From the NCBI GenBank assembly GCA_041396585.1, contig JAWKYG010000008.1:1-64000 (forward strand): a stretch of DNA of 64,000 nt, in the 5' to 3' direction. The first letter of the stretch is position 1, and every line of letters starts with the position of its first letter. The DNA comes from JAUIAI01 sp041396585 (GTDB taxonomy: Bacteria; Pseudomonadota; Gammaproteobacteria; Burkholderiales; Burkholderiaceae_E). Below are positions 26,264 to 34,934 of this stretch, piece after piece. A program made the position numbers and the translations under genes. The notes below the pieces were generated by a model. The model saw only the letters and a list, made by a program, of their open reading frames with translations, had not been told where the DNA came from and ran no database searches.

Positions 26264-27490
26264 CTACATCGTGCCCTTCACGCGGCGCCCGTTCAGCGCC
26301 TGCAGCGGGCGCGCACTCGCCGGCAGCATCTTCTCGAACACCTCGAACTGCAGGCGGCTGATACTCATCGGCCGGCGCAACACCAGCCAGTGCACGCCCT
26401 CGGTGCACGGGGGCGTGGTCAGCGAGCCAACATAGGCGAAGCGATCATGCTCGGCCGGTAGCAGGGCGGCCGGGTCCAGCCTGCCGACGCCGCGTTGGGA
26501 TCCGCCCGGATCGAGCGGCATGTTGTTCAAGACCTGTTGCAAAACCGGATTGCCGGGCCGTTCCCCAGGCTGACCATCATCTGCCCGATCGATCATCAGC
26601 GGCACGGCAACCGCGACCGTCGTCCCTGTCCCGCTCTCATGAATCAGGTGGGCGCTCATATCGGGGCGTACGCCGTCGACCATGTGCTCGCCGGGACGAT
26701 GAAAACGGATCTGGCGCAGCCGCAGCCGCTGGCCGTCGACCACCAGCGTGCTGGCACCGTCCAGGGTGACCAACAGGCTTCGGCCATCGTCGATGACATA
26801 GAAACGGCTGGCCCGGTAGCGGAGATCCAAGGGCGTCGGCTGTACCGGGATCGACTCCCCCAAGGCCACTGGCGACTGCTGCTCGCCGATCAGACAGGCG
26901 GCATAGTCTGCACGCAGCCGACCCCAGTTCTCCGGTGCGCCGAGCCCCACGTAGGCCCACTCCACCGGGGGCGGAGGCAGCGCCACCGGCCCGGCATCCA
27001 GCGGTGGGCAAGGACTCACTTCACGCTCGGGCGTCACGAGTTTCAGGCGCCGGGGTTGTGGTGGCACGGCGGGCGCAAGCACGGCCGGCACCTCCAAGAC
27101 GGTGGGGTCTTCGGCCGGCTTTTCCGGGCACAGCGGGATGTGCGGCAACGACGGCTCGCGGGCCAGAGCCGCCAGCACCAGGGCCTGCAGTGGGTCCGCC
27201 GGGGCAGGCGGTGAGGCCGGCTTTTCGGGCGCCTTGGGCTTAGTGGGCGCTTGCTGACGCGTGAGTCGCAGCACATTGCGCTCGGGTGCCTGTACCTTGG
27301 CGTTGGGCTGACCGTTGTTGAGCATCCGATACAAGCGGTTGCGTAAGCGATCCATCACTTCCGGGTCGCTGATCGACGGCGCCTGAGCCATGACAGGCGC
27401 AAAGCGAGCGCTCGCCAGTAATACGGCGAGGACGAGACCGGTGCGCAGCAGCATCCGGCCGATGGCCGGTTTTGTCGGATCGACTTTCAC
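26264..27490 (-). CDS. Exported alpha-carbonic-anhydrase-like protein, first zinc His replaced by Arg
   Basis: A signal peptide (MLLRTGLVLAVLLASARFAP, cut near MAQA) precedes about 150 Pro-rich residues and then an alpha-carbonic-anhydrase domain (about 190-408): WAYVGLGAPENWG, GEQQSPV, QIRFHRPGEHMVDG, AHLIHES and LTTPPCTEGVHWLV. In active enzymes the first two zinc ligands lie in a His-x-His pair; here it is Arg-x-His (IRFH), the change known in the inactive vertebrate CA-related protein VIII. CO2 hydration is therefore doubtful and the protein may bind a ligand or partner in the periplasm. The start is GTG 27490 or ATG 27454. It converges on the WcaJ-like gene. Confidence 0.85.
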   Translation of the reverse strand: MKVDPTKPAIGRMLLRTGLVLAVLLASARFAPVMAQAPSISDPEVMDRLRNRLYRMLNNGQPNAKVQAPERNVLRLTRQQAPTKPKAPEKPASPPAPADPLQALVLAALAREPSLPHIPLCPEKPAEDPTVLEVPAVLAPAVPPQPRRLKLVTPEREVSPCPPLDAGPVALPPPPVEWAYVGLGAPENWGRLRADYAACLIGEQQSPVALGESIPVQPTPLDLRYRASRFYVIDDGRSLLVTLDGASTLVVDGQRLRLRQIRFHRPGEHMVDGVRPDMSAHLIHESGTGTTVAVAVPLMIDRADDGQPGERPGNPVLQQVLNNMPLDPGGSQRGVGRLDPAALLPAEHDRFAYVGSLTTPPCTEGVHWLVLRRPMSISRLQFEVFEKMLPASARPLQALNGRRVKGTM

Positions 27491-27601
27491 GCTCCAGATA
27501 TCGGCCGAATGCGCCCGATCTTGATCCGCGCCCGTTCACGGCCCGCCTGCCCGGGAGGCAGCCCGGGGCGGGCGGCCGCGGCCAGAGGCTCCGCCCGTGT
27601 C

Positions 27602-27646
27602 GCGAAGCTTCAGGCGCCGCATTGGTTGCGAAGCTTCGGGCGCCGC
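27602..27646. repeat. Pair of 19-bp direct repeats
   Basis: gcgaagcttcaggcgccgc at 27602 recurs with one change at 27628, 26 bp apart; a partial third copy (ggcgccgcc) lies near 27691. They are in the 197-bp gap between the carbonic-anhydrase-like gene and the DUF486 gene. A GC-rich imperfect inverted repeat at about 27541-27572 could act as a terminator for the DUF486 gene. Confidence 0.6.
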
Positions 27647-27687
27647 CCGGGTTCCGACACATCAGCCTCTGCGACGGTGGCGATGCA

Positions 27688-28056
27688 TCAGGCGCCGCCC
27701 TGGCCGCGGAACACGAAATACACCGCGCCGACCAGACACAGCGCCGCCCACAGATAGTCGAGCTTCAGCGGCTCGCGCATGTACAACACGGCGAACGGCA
27801 CGAAGACGGTCAGCGTGACCACCTCCTGGAGGATCTTCAGCTGGCCGATTCCGAACGCGGTATAGCCGATCCGGTTGGCGGGTACCTGAAACAGGTATTC
27901 GAACAGGGCCACGCCCCAGCTCACCAGGACCGCGATCCACCAGGGCCTGCCGCCGAGTTCGCGCAGGTGCGCATACCAGGCAAAGCTCATGAACAGATTC
28001 GAGATCGCCAGCAGACCGACAGTCTGCGCCAGTACCGACCCATGACCCCCGAACAT
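27688..28056 (-). CDS. DUF486 (DMT superfamily) small membrane protein
   Basis: From ATG 28056 the protein has 122 residues and four hydrophobic helices. It matches DUF486 throughout: AISNLFMSFAWYAHL, WIAVLVSWGVALFEY, QVPANRIGYTAFGIGQLKIL, QEVVTLTVFVPFAVLYM and DYLWAALCLVGAVYFVFRG. The family is related to drug/metabolite transporters; no substrate is established. It lies 22 bp after hslU on the same strand. Confidence 0.92.
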   Translation of the reverse strand: MFGGHGSVLAQTVGLLAISNLFMSFAWYAHLRELGGRPWWIAVLVSWGVALFEYLFQVPANRIGYTAFGIGQLKILQEVVTLTVFVPFAVLYMREPLKLDYLWAALCLVGAVYFVFRGQGGA

Positions 28057-28078
28057 GGTGTGCCCCCGCCGCGCCGAT

Positions 28079-29440
28079 TCAGAGTACGAACTGCGACAGA
28101 TCCTGGCTTGCGACCGTCTCGGCCAGCTTGTCCTGCACATAGGTGGCATCGACAAGCACGGTCTTCTCGGTCATGTGGGTCGCGCGGAACGACACCTCCT
28201 CGAGCAGGCGCTCCATCACCGTGTGCAAACGCCGGGCGCCGATGTTCTCCACCCGTTCATTGACATCGAAAGCCAGTTCGGCCAGACGGCGCACGCCGTC
28301 ATCGGCGAACACCAGATCGATGCCTTCGGTGGCCAGCAGGGCCGAATACTGCTTGGTCAGGCTGGCATCGGTCTCTTTCAGGATCCGCACGAAGTCCTCG
28401 GTGGACAGGGAGTTCATCTCGACCCGGATCGGCAGCCGCCCCTGCAATTCGGGCACCAGATCGGACGGCTTGGCCAGGTGAAACGCCCCGGACGCAATGA
28501 ACAGGATGTGATCGGTGTTGACCACGCCGTACTTGGTGTTGACCGCGGTGCCCTCGATCAGCGGCAGGAGATCGCGCTGCACCCCCTGGCGGGAGACATC
28601 GGCGCCACCGTGACCGTCCGAGCGGGTGGCGACCTTGTCGATCTCGTCGATGAACACGATGCCGTTTTGCTCCACCGCGGTCAGCGCGGCGGCCTTGATA
28701 TCGTCTTCATTGACCAGCTTGCCGGCCTCCTCGTCGGCCAGCAGACGCATGGCCTCGCGGATCTTAATCCGCTTGGTCTTTTTGCGCCCCGGCAGATTCG
28801 AGAACAGGCTCTGCAACTGCGAGGTCATTTCCTCCATGCCGGCCGGGCCCATCAGTTCCATGGTCGGCCCCGCCTGGGCCAGCTCGACCTCGATCTCGCG
28901 ATCATCGAGTTCGCCCTCACGCAGCTTCTTGCGAAACTTCTGCCGGGTACCGGATTCGGGTGTCGCAGGGGCCGGGCTGGTCGAGAAGCCGAAGGCTGCG
29001 CCGCCATCGTTCTGGGCCCCGAGATTCTGGCCGAGCAAGACATCGAGCACGCGGTCTTCGGCGGCATCCAGCGCACGCTGGGCCACCTTTTCCTTCTCGC
29101 GCTGACGCACCTGCTTCATCGCCACCTCGATCAGGTCGCGAATGATGGAATCGACGTCGCGTCCCACATAGCCCACCTCGGTGATCTTGGTGGCCTCGAC
29201 CTTCACGAACGGCGCCTGGGCCAGCCGCGCCAGACGACGGGCGATCTCGGTCTTGCCGACCCCGGTCGGGCCGATCATCAGGATGTTCTTGGGGGTGATC
29301 TCGCGCCGCAGCGGTTCGGCCACCTGCTGGCGGCGCCAGCGATTGCGCAGCGCGATCGCGACCGCGCGCTTGGCCGCCTGCTGGCCGATGATGTGTTTGT
29401 CCAGCTCGGAGACGATCTCCTGCGGGGTCATCGTGCTCAC
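28079..29440 (-). CDS. hslU: HslU, ATPase subunit of the HslUV protease
   Basis: HslU is the AAA+ unfoldase that feeds substrates to HslV in the cytoplasm. All marks are present in 453 residues: Walker A GPTGVGKTE, the pore-loop segment EVGYVGRDVDSI, Walker B GIVFIDEIDK, sensor/arginine region IGARRLHTVMERLLEE and the C-terminal tail DLSQFVL that docks into HslV. The start overlaps the hslV stop (ATGA), so translation is coupled. Confidence 0.98.
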   Translation of the reverse strand: MSTMTPQEIVSELDKHIIGQQAAKRAVAIALRNRWRRQQVAEPLRREITPKNILMIGPTGVGKTEIARRLARLAQAPFVKVEATKITEVGYVGRDVDSIIRDLIEVAMKQVRQREKEKVAQRALDAAEDRVLDVLLGQNLGAQNDGGAAFGFSTSPAPATPESGTRQKFRKKLREGELDDREIEVELAQAGPTMELMGPAGMEEMTSQLQSLFSNLPGRKKTKRIKIREAMRLLADEEAGKLVNEDDIKAAALTAVEQNGIVFIDEIDKVATRSDGHGGADVSRQGVQRDLLPLIEGTAVNTKYGVVNTDHILFIASGAFHLAKPSDLVPELQGRLPIRVEMNSLSTEDFVRILKETDASLTKQYSALLATEGIDLVFADDGVRRLAELAFDVNERVENIGARRLHTVMERLLEEVSFRATHMTEKTVLVDATYVQDKLAETVASQDLSQFVL

Positions 29441-29970
29441 AGTACCTCCACGGTATGGTGCTGGTTGGTGTAGATGCAGATCTCGCCCGCGATCGCCAAT
29501 GACTTGCGCACGATGGTCTCCGGATCCAGATCGGTGTTCTCGAGCAGCGCGCGCGCGGCCGACTGGGCGAAGGCGCCGCCCGAGCCGATCGCGACGATCC
29601 CGTGTTCGGGCTCGAGCACATCGCCGTTGCCTGTGATCACGAGCGAGTGCTGCTCGTCGGCCACCGCCAGCATGGCCTCCAGCCGGCGCAGCATCCGGTC
29701 GGTGCGCCAGTCGCGCGCCAGTTCGACCGCCGCGCGCAGCACCTGGCCCGAATGACGTTCGAGCTTTTCTTCGAAGCGCTCGAACAGCGTGAAAGCGTCG
29801 GCGGTACCGCCGGCAAAACCGGCCAGGATCTTGTCATGGTGCAGGCGGCGCACCTTGCGGGCGCTGCCCTTGATCACCGTATTGCCCAGTGTGACCTGGC
29901 CATCACCACCGAGCGCCACCCGCCCGCCGCGCCGCACGGACAGGATCGTGGTGCCATGAAATTGTTCCAT
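29437..29970 (-). CDS. hslV: HslV, peptidase subunit of the HslUV protease
   Basis: The 177-residue protein reads MEQFHGTTILSVRRGGRVAL; the family's catalytic N-terminal Thr would be exposed after removal of the short leader before TTILSVRR. GGDGQVTLG, FAGGTADAFTLFERFE and IGSGGAFAQSAARAL are further family signatures. It forms the proteolytic double ring with HslU. A sigma-32-type promoter lies about 165 bp upstream, fitting heat-shock control. Confidence 0.98.
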   Translation of the reverse strand: MEQFHGTTILSVRRGGRVALGGDGQVTLGNTVIKGSARKVRRLHHDKILAGFAGGTADAFTLFERFEEKLERHSGQVLRAAVELARDWRTDRMLRRLEAMLAVADEQHSLVITGNGDVLEPEHGIVAIGSGGAFAQSAARALLENTDLDPETIVRKSLAIAGEICIYTNQHHTVEVL

Positions 29971-30137
29971 TCAAAACTCCTGAGGGCAGCCATCCAGGCC
30001 ACCGAGGGTGCCGGATCGCGCCTAAGTGTGCGCTCACTGAAAGCGTTTACCCGGCAAATCGGCGGGAAGCGCCAGACGGGGCGCACGATGTTGGCGACCG
30101 CTTCGGGCCGGCCTCGCGCACGAACGACGAATGTTCG

Positions 30138-30166
30138 ACAGTGGGGACGATCCGGGAAATTTCAAG
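30138..30166 (-). promoter_or_regulatory. Sigma-32 (heat-shock) promoter for hslVU
   Basis: On the minus strand CTTGAAA (30160-30166) is followed after 13 bases by CCCCACTGT (30138-30146), nearly the sigma-32 consensus CTTGAAA-N13-CCCCATNT. The transcript would have a leader of about 165 bases before hslV. hslVU is a known heat-shock operon in proteobacteria. Confidence 0.85.
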
Positions 30167-30288
30167 GTGAGTGCCCACCCGTGAACGGGGCGAGGCCTGC
30201 TGGCCCGTGATCTGTCGGGCCGCCCCCTCAATCAGACTCCCGACAGCTTACGCTGGCAGCCCGCTGGCGACCATGATCTCTAGGTCGC

Positions 30289-31863
30289 TCAGACCCGCCG
30301 GCGGCGGATCGAGGCGATCTCCTGCATGCCCATGACCAGCATCAGTGCATAGACCATGTAGTTGGGTTGCAGGAACACGACCTTGCGATTGCGACCCTGC
30401 AGCTGAATCAGCAGATTCAGCAACGCGCCGGCGCCGGCGAAGTCCACGCGGCGCAGCAACAGGCAATCGAGCACCACCACCTCATGATGCTCGGTGAGTT
30501 CATTGACCGCGCTCACCACCGGATCGAGCCGGCCGATCAGCTCACCGCAGAGCTTGAGGCGGTTCGGATGAGCCGTGTCGACCGCCATCTGTACCGGCGA
30601 ATCGGCCTCGGCGGCCGGGGCCGGATCACGCGAGGCATCGCCCCCGGCCAGGGCTGCACCGATGCTTTCGGGCAGAGGTTCCCAGGATGGCGGCGAAATC
30701 TCGTAGGTGACGCAGTAGTCGATGCTCAGATCATCGAAGCGGGCCTCATCGCCCATCAGGCGCTGACACATCAAGGCCAGACGCCAGAAGATGTCGTCTT
30801 CGTCGGGCCGGCCGGTCTCGACCTTCGACAGCGCCAGATCGAGCAGGCGGGCAACCCCGTGTACCCGCAGCGGCCATTGCAGGCCGATGAACACCTGGAC
30901 CAGCCGCAGCAACTGCTCGGCACCGGCGACATCGACATCCGCGGCCTCGCCGAGATCGATGCTGCAATCGCGCTTGTGATTGGCTGCGCGCTGCAGTTGT
31001 TCGACCACCCGGGTGGCGCTTTCGTCGATCGTGCCGCGCATGACCAGATGCGACGGGCTGCCGGTTCGTGAACGCGTCTTGGCCGGTGCGCGCAGATCCT
31101 CGCTCCAGGCCGGAGGCGAGCTCTCGGCCTCATTGGCATAGGCGATCGCCACGGAATCGAATGCCTCGCGATCGCCGATCACGCGCAGCAGATCGAACAC
31201 CATATGCCAGGACAGCATCCGGTAAGGCCCGGTCAGGCCATCCTCGGCCATCGAGCGGCGCATCGCCTCGTGCGCCCCCTGGAAATTCCCGTTGGAAAAG
31301 AGAATGGCGGCCTCTTCGAGCGCCACCGGCATGGCCTGGGCACTGTCGACGATCTCGATCGCGAACGGATCCTCGCCGAACAGCGTCGAGGTCTGCGCCA
31401 GGGAATCCGGCTCGGCGACAACCGTCGTCGGGGATTCGTCATCGGCCGCCGCCTTGGCGGTGGCGCTGCTTTCGAACGGCAACGGCTCATCCAGCGGGCG
31501 CGCGGGCGCCACCGGTGCCGGTTCCGGCAAACCGTTCTCGCGCAGGTGCTCCTTGCGGGCGATCTCACCGAGCAACTCGACTGCCGAGGGCTTGCGCACG
31601 CGATCGACGCCGGAACTCAGGCCCATCGCCTGCGCCTCGAGCTCATCGACCCCGGCCGCCAGGGCGTCGGAGATCATCTCGCTCTCGATCTGGTCGATCT
31701 TTTCGGCGGTCAGGCGGCCGAGTTCGCGGTCGGACAAGCCCTCTCCGACCGCCGCGGTGGCGGTGGCGGTCACCCTGTCACGGGCGACGACATCACCCTC
31801 GGCCGGGTCGGCATCGACCAGCCTTCGAGGGGAGGATTTGCGGCGAAACAGTGAAAAAACCAT
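30289..31863 (-). CDS. STAS-domain protein of the hslUV-dksA neighbourhood
   Basis: The ATG at 31863 (MVFSLFRRKSS) is preferred over a TTG five codons upstream, giving 524 residues. An acidic, Ala-rich N-terminal half is followed by a helical segment (AAILFSNGNFQGAHEAMRRS, LSWHMVFDLLRVIGDREAF) and two STAS-like beta/alpha units: one around SIDLGEAADVDVAGAEQLLR and one at the C-terminus around VVVLDCLLLRRVDFAGAGAL. STAS folds are used in anti-anti-sigma factors and transporter regulators. No conserved phosphorylatable Ser is evident. The gene is common beside hslVU and dksA in betaproteobacteria; its role is unknown. Confidence 0.75.
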   Translation of the reverse strand: MVFSLFRRKSSPRRLVDADPAEGDVVARDRVTATATAAVGEGLSDRELGRLTAEKIDQIESEMISDALAAGVDELEAQAMGLSSGVDRVRKPSAVELLGEIARKEHLRENGLPEPAPVAPARPLDEPLPFESSATAKAAADDESPTTVVAEPDSLAQTSTLFGEDPFAIEIVDSAQAMPVALEEAAILFSNGNFQGAHEAMRRSMAEDGLTGPYRMLSWHMVFDLLRVIGDREAFDSVAIAYANEAESSPPAWSEDLRAPAKTRSRTGSPSHLVMRGTIDESATRVVEQLQRAANHKRDCSIDLGEAADVDVAGAEQLLRLVQVFIGLQWPLRVHGVARLLDLALSKVETGRPDEDDIFWRLALMCQRLMGDEARFDDLSIDYCVTYEISPPSWEPLPESIGAALAGGDASRDPAPAAEADSPVQMAVDTAHPNRLKLCGELIGRLDPVVSAVNELTEHHEVVVLDCLLLRRVDFAGAGALLNLLIQLQGRNRKVVFLQPNYMVYALMLVMGMQEIASIRRRRV

Positions 31864-32033
31864 GCGGGATCGCGTCAATTTCAGCGATCCAGTCTAGCAC
31901 CGGGGGGCGGGGGGTCTAAGTGCCGGGCGACTATCTGCGTTTATCGGGCGACCTACGGTAAGGCCGCCCGTGCCGGCGAAATCAGGCCAGGGGATGGCCT
32001 GTGAGGCGAGGGCTCAGGGCCTGCCAACAGGCT

Positions 32034-32459
32034 CTAGTCGCCGAACATCTTCTGGCGAAGCTCGCGCCGCTGCTGGGCCTCGAGCGAGAGTGTGGCGGTC
32101 GGCCGGGCGATCAGACGACCCACGCCGATCGGCTCGCCGGTTTCCTCGCAATAGCCGTAGTCGCCGGCTTCGATGCGGGCCAGCGACTGCTGCACCTTCT
32201 TGAGCAGTTTACGCTCGCGATCACGGGTGCGCAGCTCCAGCGCATGCTCTTCCTCGATCGTGGCGCGGTCGGCCGGATCGGGCACGATCACGGTTTCACG
32301 AAGATGTTCGGTGGTCTCACCGGCATTCGAGAGAATGTCGCGCTCCATCTGCTGGAGCTTCTCGCGAAAGAACGCCAGTTGGGCGGCATTCATATACTGC
32401 GCCTCGCCCATCTTGAGCATTTCCTGCTCGGTCGGGATCTTCACTTCTTTAACGGCCAT
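32034..32459 (-). CDS. dksA: DksA, RNA polymerase-binding regulator, zinc-finger cysteines mostly missing
   Basis: ATG 32459 gives 141 residues. DksA binds the RNA polymerase secondary channel and works with ppGpp. The coiled-coil region with its tip (about 60-85, VIVPDPADRATIEEEHALEL) is intact, including the DPADRA segment. The C-terminal finger reads YGYCEETGEPIG and PTATLSLEAQQ: only one of four zinc-binding Cys remains. This is usual in Burkholderiales DksA and implies a fold that does not need zinc. Confidence 0.95.
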   Translation of the reverse strand: MAVKEVKIPTEQEMLKMGEAQYMNAAQLAFFREKLQQMERDILSNAGETTEHLRETVIVPDPADRATIEEEHALELRTRDRERKLLKKVQQSLARIEAGDYGYCEETGEPIGVGRLIARPTATLSLEAQQRRELRQKMFGD

Positions 32460-32546
32460 AACCAAAACGCTCCAGAGTGGAACCTGCGGCGCGATCAGAA
32501 AACGATCGAAACCGGGGCTGGTCCCGTCGGATCGAAGGCGCCCAGC

Positions 32547-33524
32547 TTACGCAAGACACTGCTCCAGACCCTTGATGAATGTCTCTTTCGGAAGGTTTCG
32601 CCCGATGAACACCATCTTGCTGGCCTTCTTTTCGTTGCTTTTCCAGGCACGCCCGACATCGGCGCCCATCATCATGTGCACCCCTTGGAAGACCGTTTGC
32701 CGGTCCGAGCCCTTCATATAGAGCACGCCCTTGTAGCGCAACATCTGTTCCCCGTAGACCTGGATCAGGCCGGAGAGGAAATCCTCCAGACGGCCCGGAT
32801 CAAACGGCCGGCGAGAACTGAACACGAAGCTTTGCACCGAATCGCTGTGCTCATGTTCGTCGCTTTCCAGGAAATCCGGGGCGATCTCCAGAATGTTGTT
32901 CAGATTGAATCCGCGAATATCCAGGACATCCTTGATCGCCACTTCACCGAAGTGAACGGGCTGGATCGGTGCGCGCGGATTGATCTTCACCAGACGCTTG
33001 CGCAAGGCCTGCACTTCTTCGTCAGTGACCAGATCGGTCTTGGACAGCAGCAGACGATCGGCAAACGCCACCTGCTCGGCGGCCTCGCGGGTGTCATCCA
33101 GCTGCTGCATGCCGTGCTTGGCATCGACCACGGTCAGAACGGCATCGAGCAGATAGGTGTCGGCGATGTCGTCGTCGATGAAGAAGGTTTGTGCGACCGG
33201 CGCGGGATCGGCCAGGCCGGTGGTTTCGATGATCACCCGCTCGAAGCTGATGTCGCCTGCCTGACGGCGCTCACGCAGATCGCCCAGGATGCGCACCAGA
33301 TCACCGCGCACCGTGCAGCAGATGCAGCCGTTGTTCATCTCGATGATCTGCTCATCGCGGTTCTGCAGCAGCAGATCATTGTCGACCCCCGATTCACCTA
33401 ATTCGTTTTCGATGACCGCGATCTTGATACCGTGCTGCTCTTGCAGAACGCGATTGAGCAAGGTGGTCTTGCCGCTTCCGAGAAAGCCGGTCAGGATGGT
33501 CACTGGAATGTGCGAACCGCTCAT
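32547..33524 (-). CDS. CobW/COG0523-family GTPase (metal chaperone)
   Basis: ATG 33524 gives 325 residues. The Walker A motif GFLGSGKTTLLNRVL, the COG0523 metal-binding CICC motif (NNGCICCTVRG), the NELGESGVDN switch segment and the guanine-specificity region LLLSKTDLV are clear. A His/Glu-containing stretch (ESDEHEHSDS) is typical of the metal-binding loop before the C-terminal domain. Such proteins use GTP to deliver zinc or another metal. The gene lies between dksA and xerC; no Zur site was seen. Confidence 0.92.
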   Translation of the reverse strand: MSGSHIPVTILTGFLGSGKTTLLNRVLQEQHGIKIAVIENELGESGVDNDLLLQNRDEQIIEMNNGCICCTVRGDLVRILGDLRERRQAGDISFERVIIETTGLADPAPVAQTFFIDDDIADTYLLDAVLTVVDAKHGMQQLDDTREAAEQVAFADRLLLSKTDLVTDEEVQALRKRLVKINPRAPIQPVHFGEVAIKDVLDIRGFNLNNILEIAPDFLESDEHEHSDSVQSFVFSSRRPFDPGRLEDFLSGLIQVYGEQMLRYKGVLYMKGSDRQTVFQGVHMMMGADVGRAWKSNEKKASKMVFIGRNLPKETFIKGLEQCLA

Positions 33525-33716
33525 GGCCACTACCGCGCTGTTTGCAGAGAACGGCGGATTGTACTGGCATCGTTCCGAAACCTGAAATAACTCGCAGCAA
33601 TGCTCATGGAATGAATCGCTGCTCCCTCCGGAGGCCCGAAGCCCGGCTATTTCATGAGTTTTTTGTAAGAATTTCCGACCGCATCGCGGGGGGATAGGCG
33701 CCGCTGCGCGCCCGTG

Positions 33717-34934
33717 TCAGCGCCGTTTTGCGCGCGGATGGGCGGCGTCGTAGACAGTGGCCAGACGCTGGAAATCGAGTGCCGTATACACCTGCGTGGT
33801 CGCGATATTGGCGTGCCCGAGCAACTCCTGCACGCCGCGCAAGTCGCCGCTCGATTGCAGCAGGTGGCTGGCAAACGAATGCCGCAACACGTGGGGATGC
33901 ACCCGGCTGGGAATACCCTGGCGGCGCGCCAGGGTGGCGATGCGCAGTTGCACGCTACGGCGGGCCAGCCGCCGGCCGCGCAGACTCAGAAACAGTGCGC
34001 GAGACTCCGCACCCGGATGCGCGGCCAGCCAGATCTGACGCAGTTCGAGCCAGACATCGAGCGCGGCCAGCGCGGCACTGCCCACCGGGACATGGCGTTG
34101 TTTGCCGCCCTTGCCGGTTACCCTGACCTGCGCTTCGGCCCGCTCCAGCCAGGAGATGCTGCGCCCGTCACCGTCGGCGAAGTAGTGCACATCGAGGCTG
34201 CAAAGCTCGGCCAGGCGCAGACCGGACGAATAGAAGAGTTCGACCAGTGCCTTGTCGCGGACCGATTCGAAGCGCTCATCGGGCTGGTGCGCGGCCAGCC
34301 GGTTGGCTTCGTCCGGGCTGAGCGCCTTGGGCAGACGTCGCGGCGCCTTTGGCGCGCGCACGACTCGAGCCGGATTGTGTGCCAGCGCAAGGTGATCGAA
34401 GAAGCCGCGCCATGCAGACAGACGCTGCGCGATCGTGCGCGGCGCCAATCCCTCGCGCGCCATCTCGCCCACCCATTGCCTGACATCGGCCTCGCGCACG
34501 CGCTCCCAGGGCATGTCTTCGGCCAGCAAGGCCAGCAGTTCCAGCCCCTGCGCATAACTGGTCAGCGTGGCCGGCGAATAGCCACGCTCGGTACGCAGGC
34601 GCTGCAGCCAGTCACGCATTTCCTGGCGCAGCGCGACCGGGACGTGCCGCGCTTCGGGCCCGACGGCGGTCGGTCCGTCGGCGTTCTCGTCGATGGCGCC
34701 GGGTGGCGGATCGGGATCGCCCGGCGTTTCGAACTCGTCGCGCGGATCAGACTCGTCGCGCGGATCAGACTCGCCGCGCGGATCGGACTCGCCGGGCGGA
34801 TCGGACTCGCCGGGCGGATCGGACTCGCCGCGCGGATCGGACTCGCCGGGCGGATCGGACTCGCCGGGCGGATCGGCCCGCCCTCGCCCGGCGGCCGGTT
34901 CAGGCGGCCGAGGCTTGGTCGGCTTCGCTGGCAT
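33717..34934 (-). CDS. xerC: XerC-type tyrosine recombinase with repetitive N-terminal extension
   Basis: XerC/XerD resolve chromosome dimers at dif. The N-terminal SAM-like core-binding domain (LRQEMRDWLQRLRTERGYSP) starts near residue 103 and the catalytic domain holds the active residues: Arg in GLRLAELCSLD, HPHVLRHSFASHLL with His and Arg, GHANIATT and the nucleophile Tyr in QVYTALD. The first 100 residues, absent from ordinary XerC of about 300 residues, consist of Pro/Asp/Glu-rich sequence with eight 6-residue units like SDPPGE. The start used (34934) overlaps the upstream DUF484 gene by 35 bp. The true start could be the GTG just before LRQEM, in which case the repeat would be noncoding. 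Confidence 0.92.
   Translation of the reverse strand: MPAKPTKPRPPEPAAGRGRADPPGESDPPGESDPRGESDPPGESDPPGESDPRGESDPRDESDPRDEFETPGDPDPPPGAIDENADGPTAVGPEARHVPVALRQEMRDWLQRLRTERGYSPATLTSYAQGLELLALLAEDMPWERVREADVRQWVGEMAREGLAPRTIAQRLSAWRGFFDHLALAHNPARVVRAPKAPRRLPKALSPDEANRLAAHQPDERFESVRDKALVELFYSSGLRLAELCSLDVHYFADGDGRSISWLERAEAQVRVTGKGGKQRHVPVGSAALAALDVWLELRQIWLAAHPGAESRALFLSLRGRRLARRSVQLRIATLARRQGIPSRVHPHVLRHSFASHLLQSSGDLRGVQELLGHANIATTQVYTALDFQRLATVYDAAHPRAKRR
34732..34875. repeat. 18-bp minisatellite, eight copies
   Basis: Eight contiguous 18-bp units of the form gactcgccgggcggatcg (34732-34875) differ by one to three bases. The period keeps reading frame, so the unit encodes a hexapeptide of the form SDPPGE/SDPRGE in the xerC N-terminal extension. 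Copy number may vary among strains. Confidence 0.95.

Noticed and set aside
34732..34875. 18-bp repeats as a CRISPR or recombination (dif-like) site
   Set aside because: Units are contiguous without spacers and show no 28-bp XerC/XerD site; they are a minisatellite in frame with xerC.
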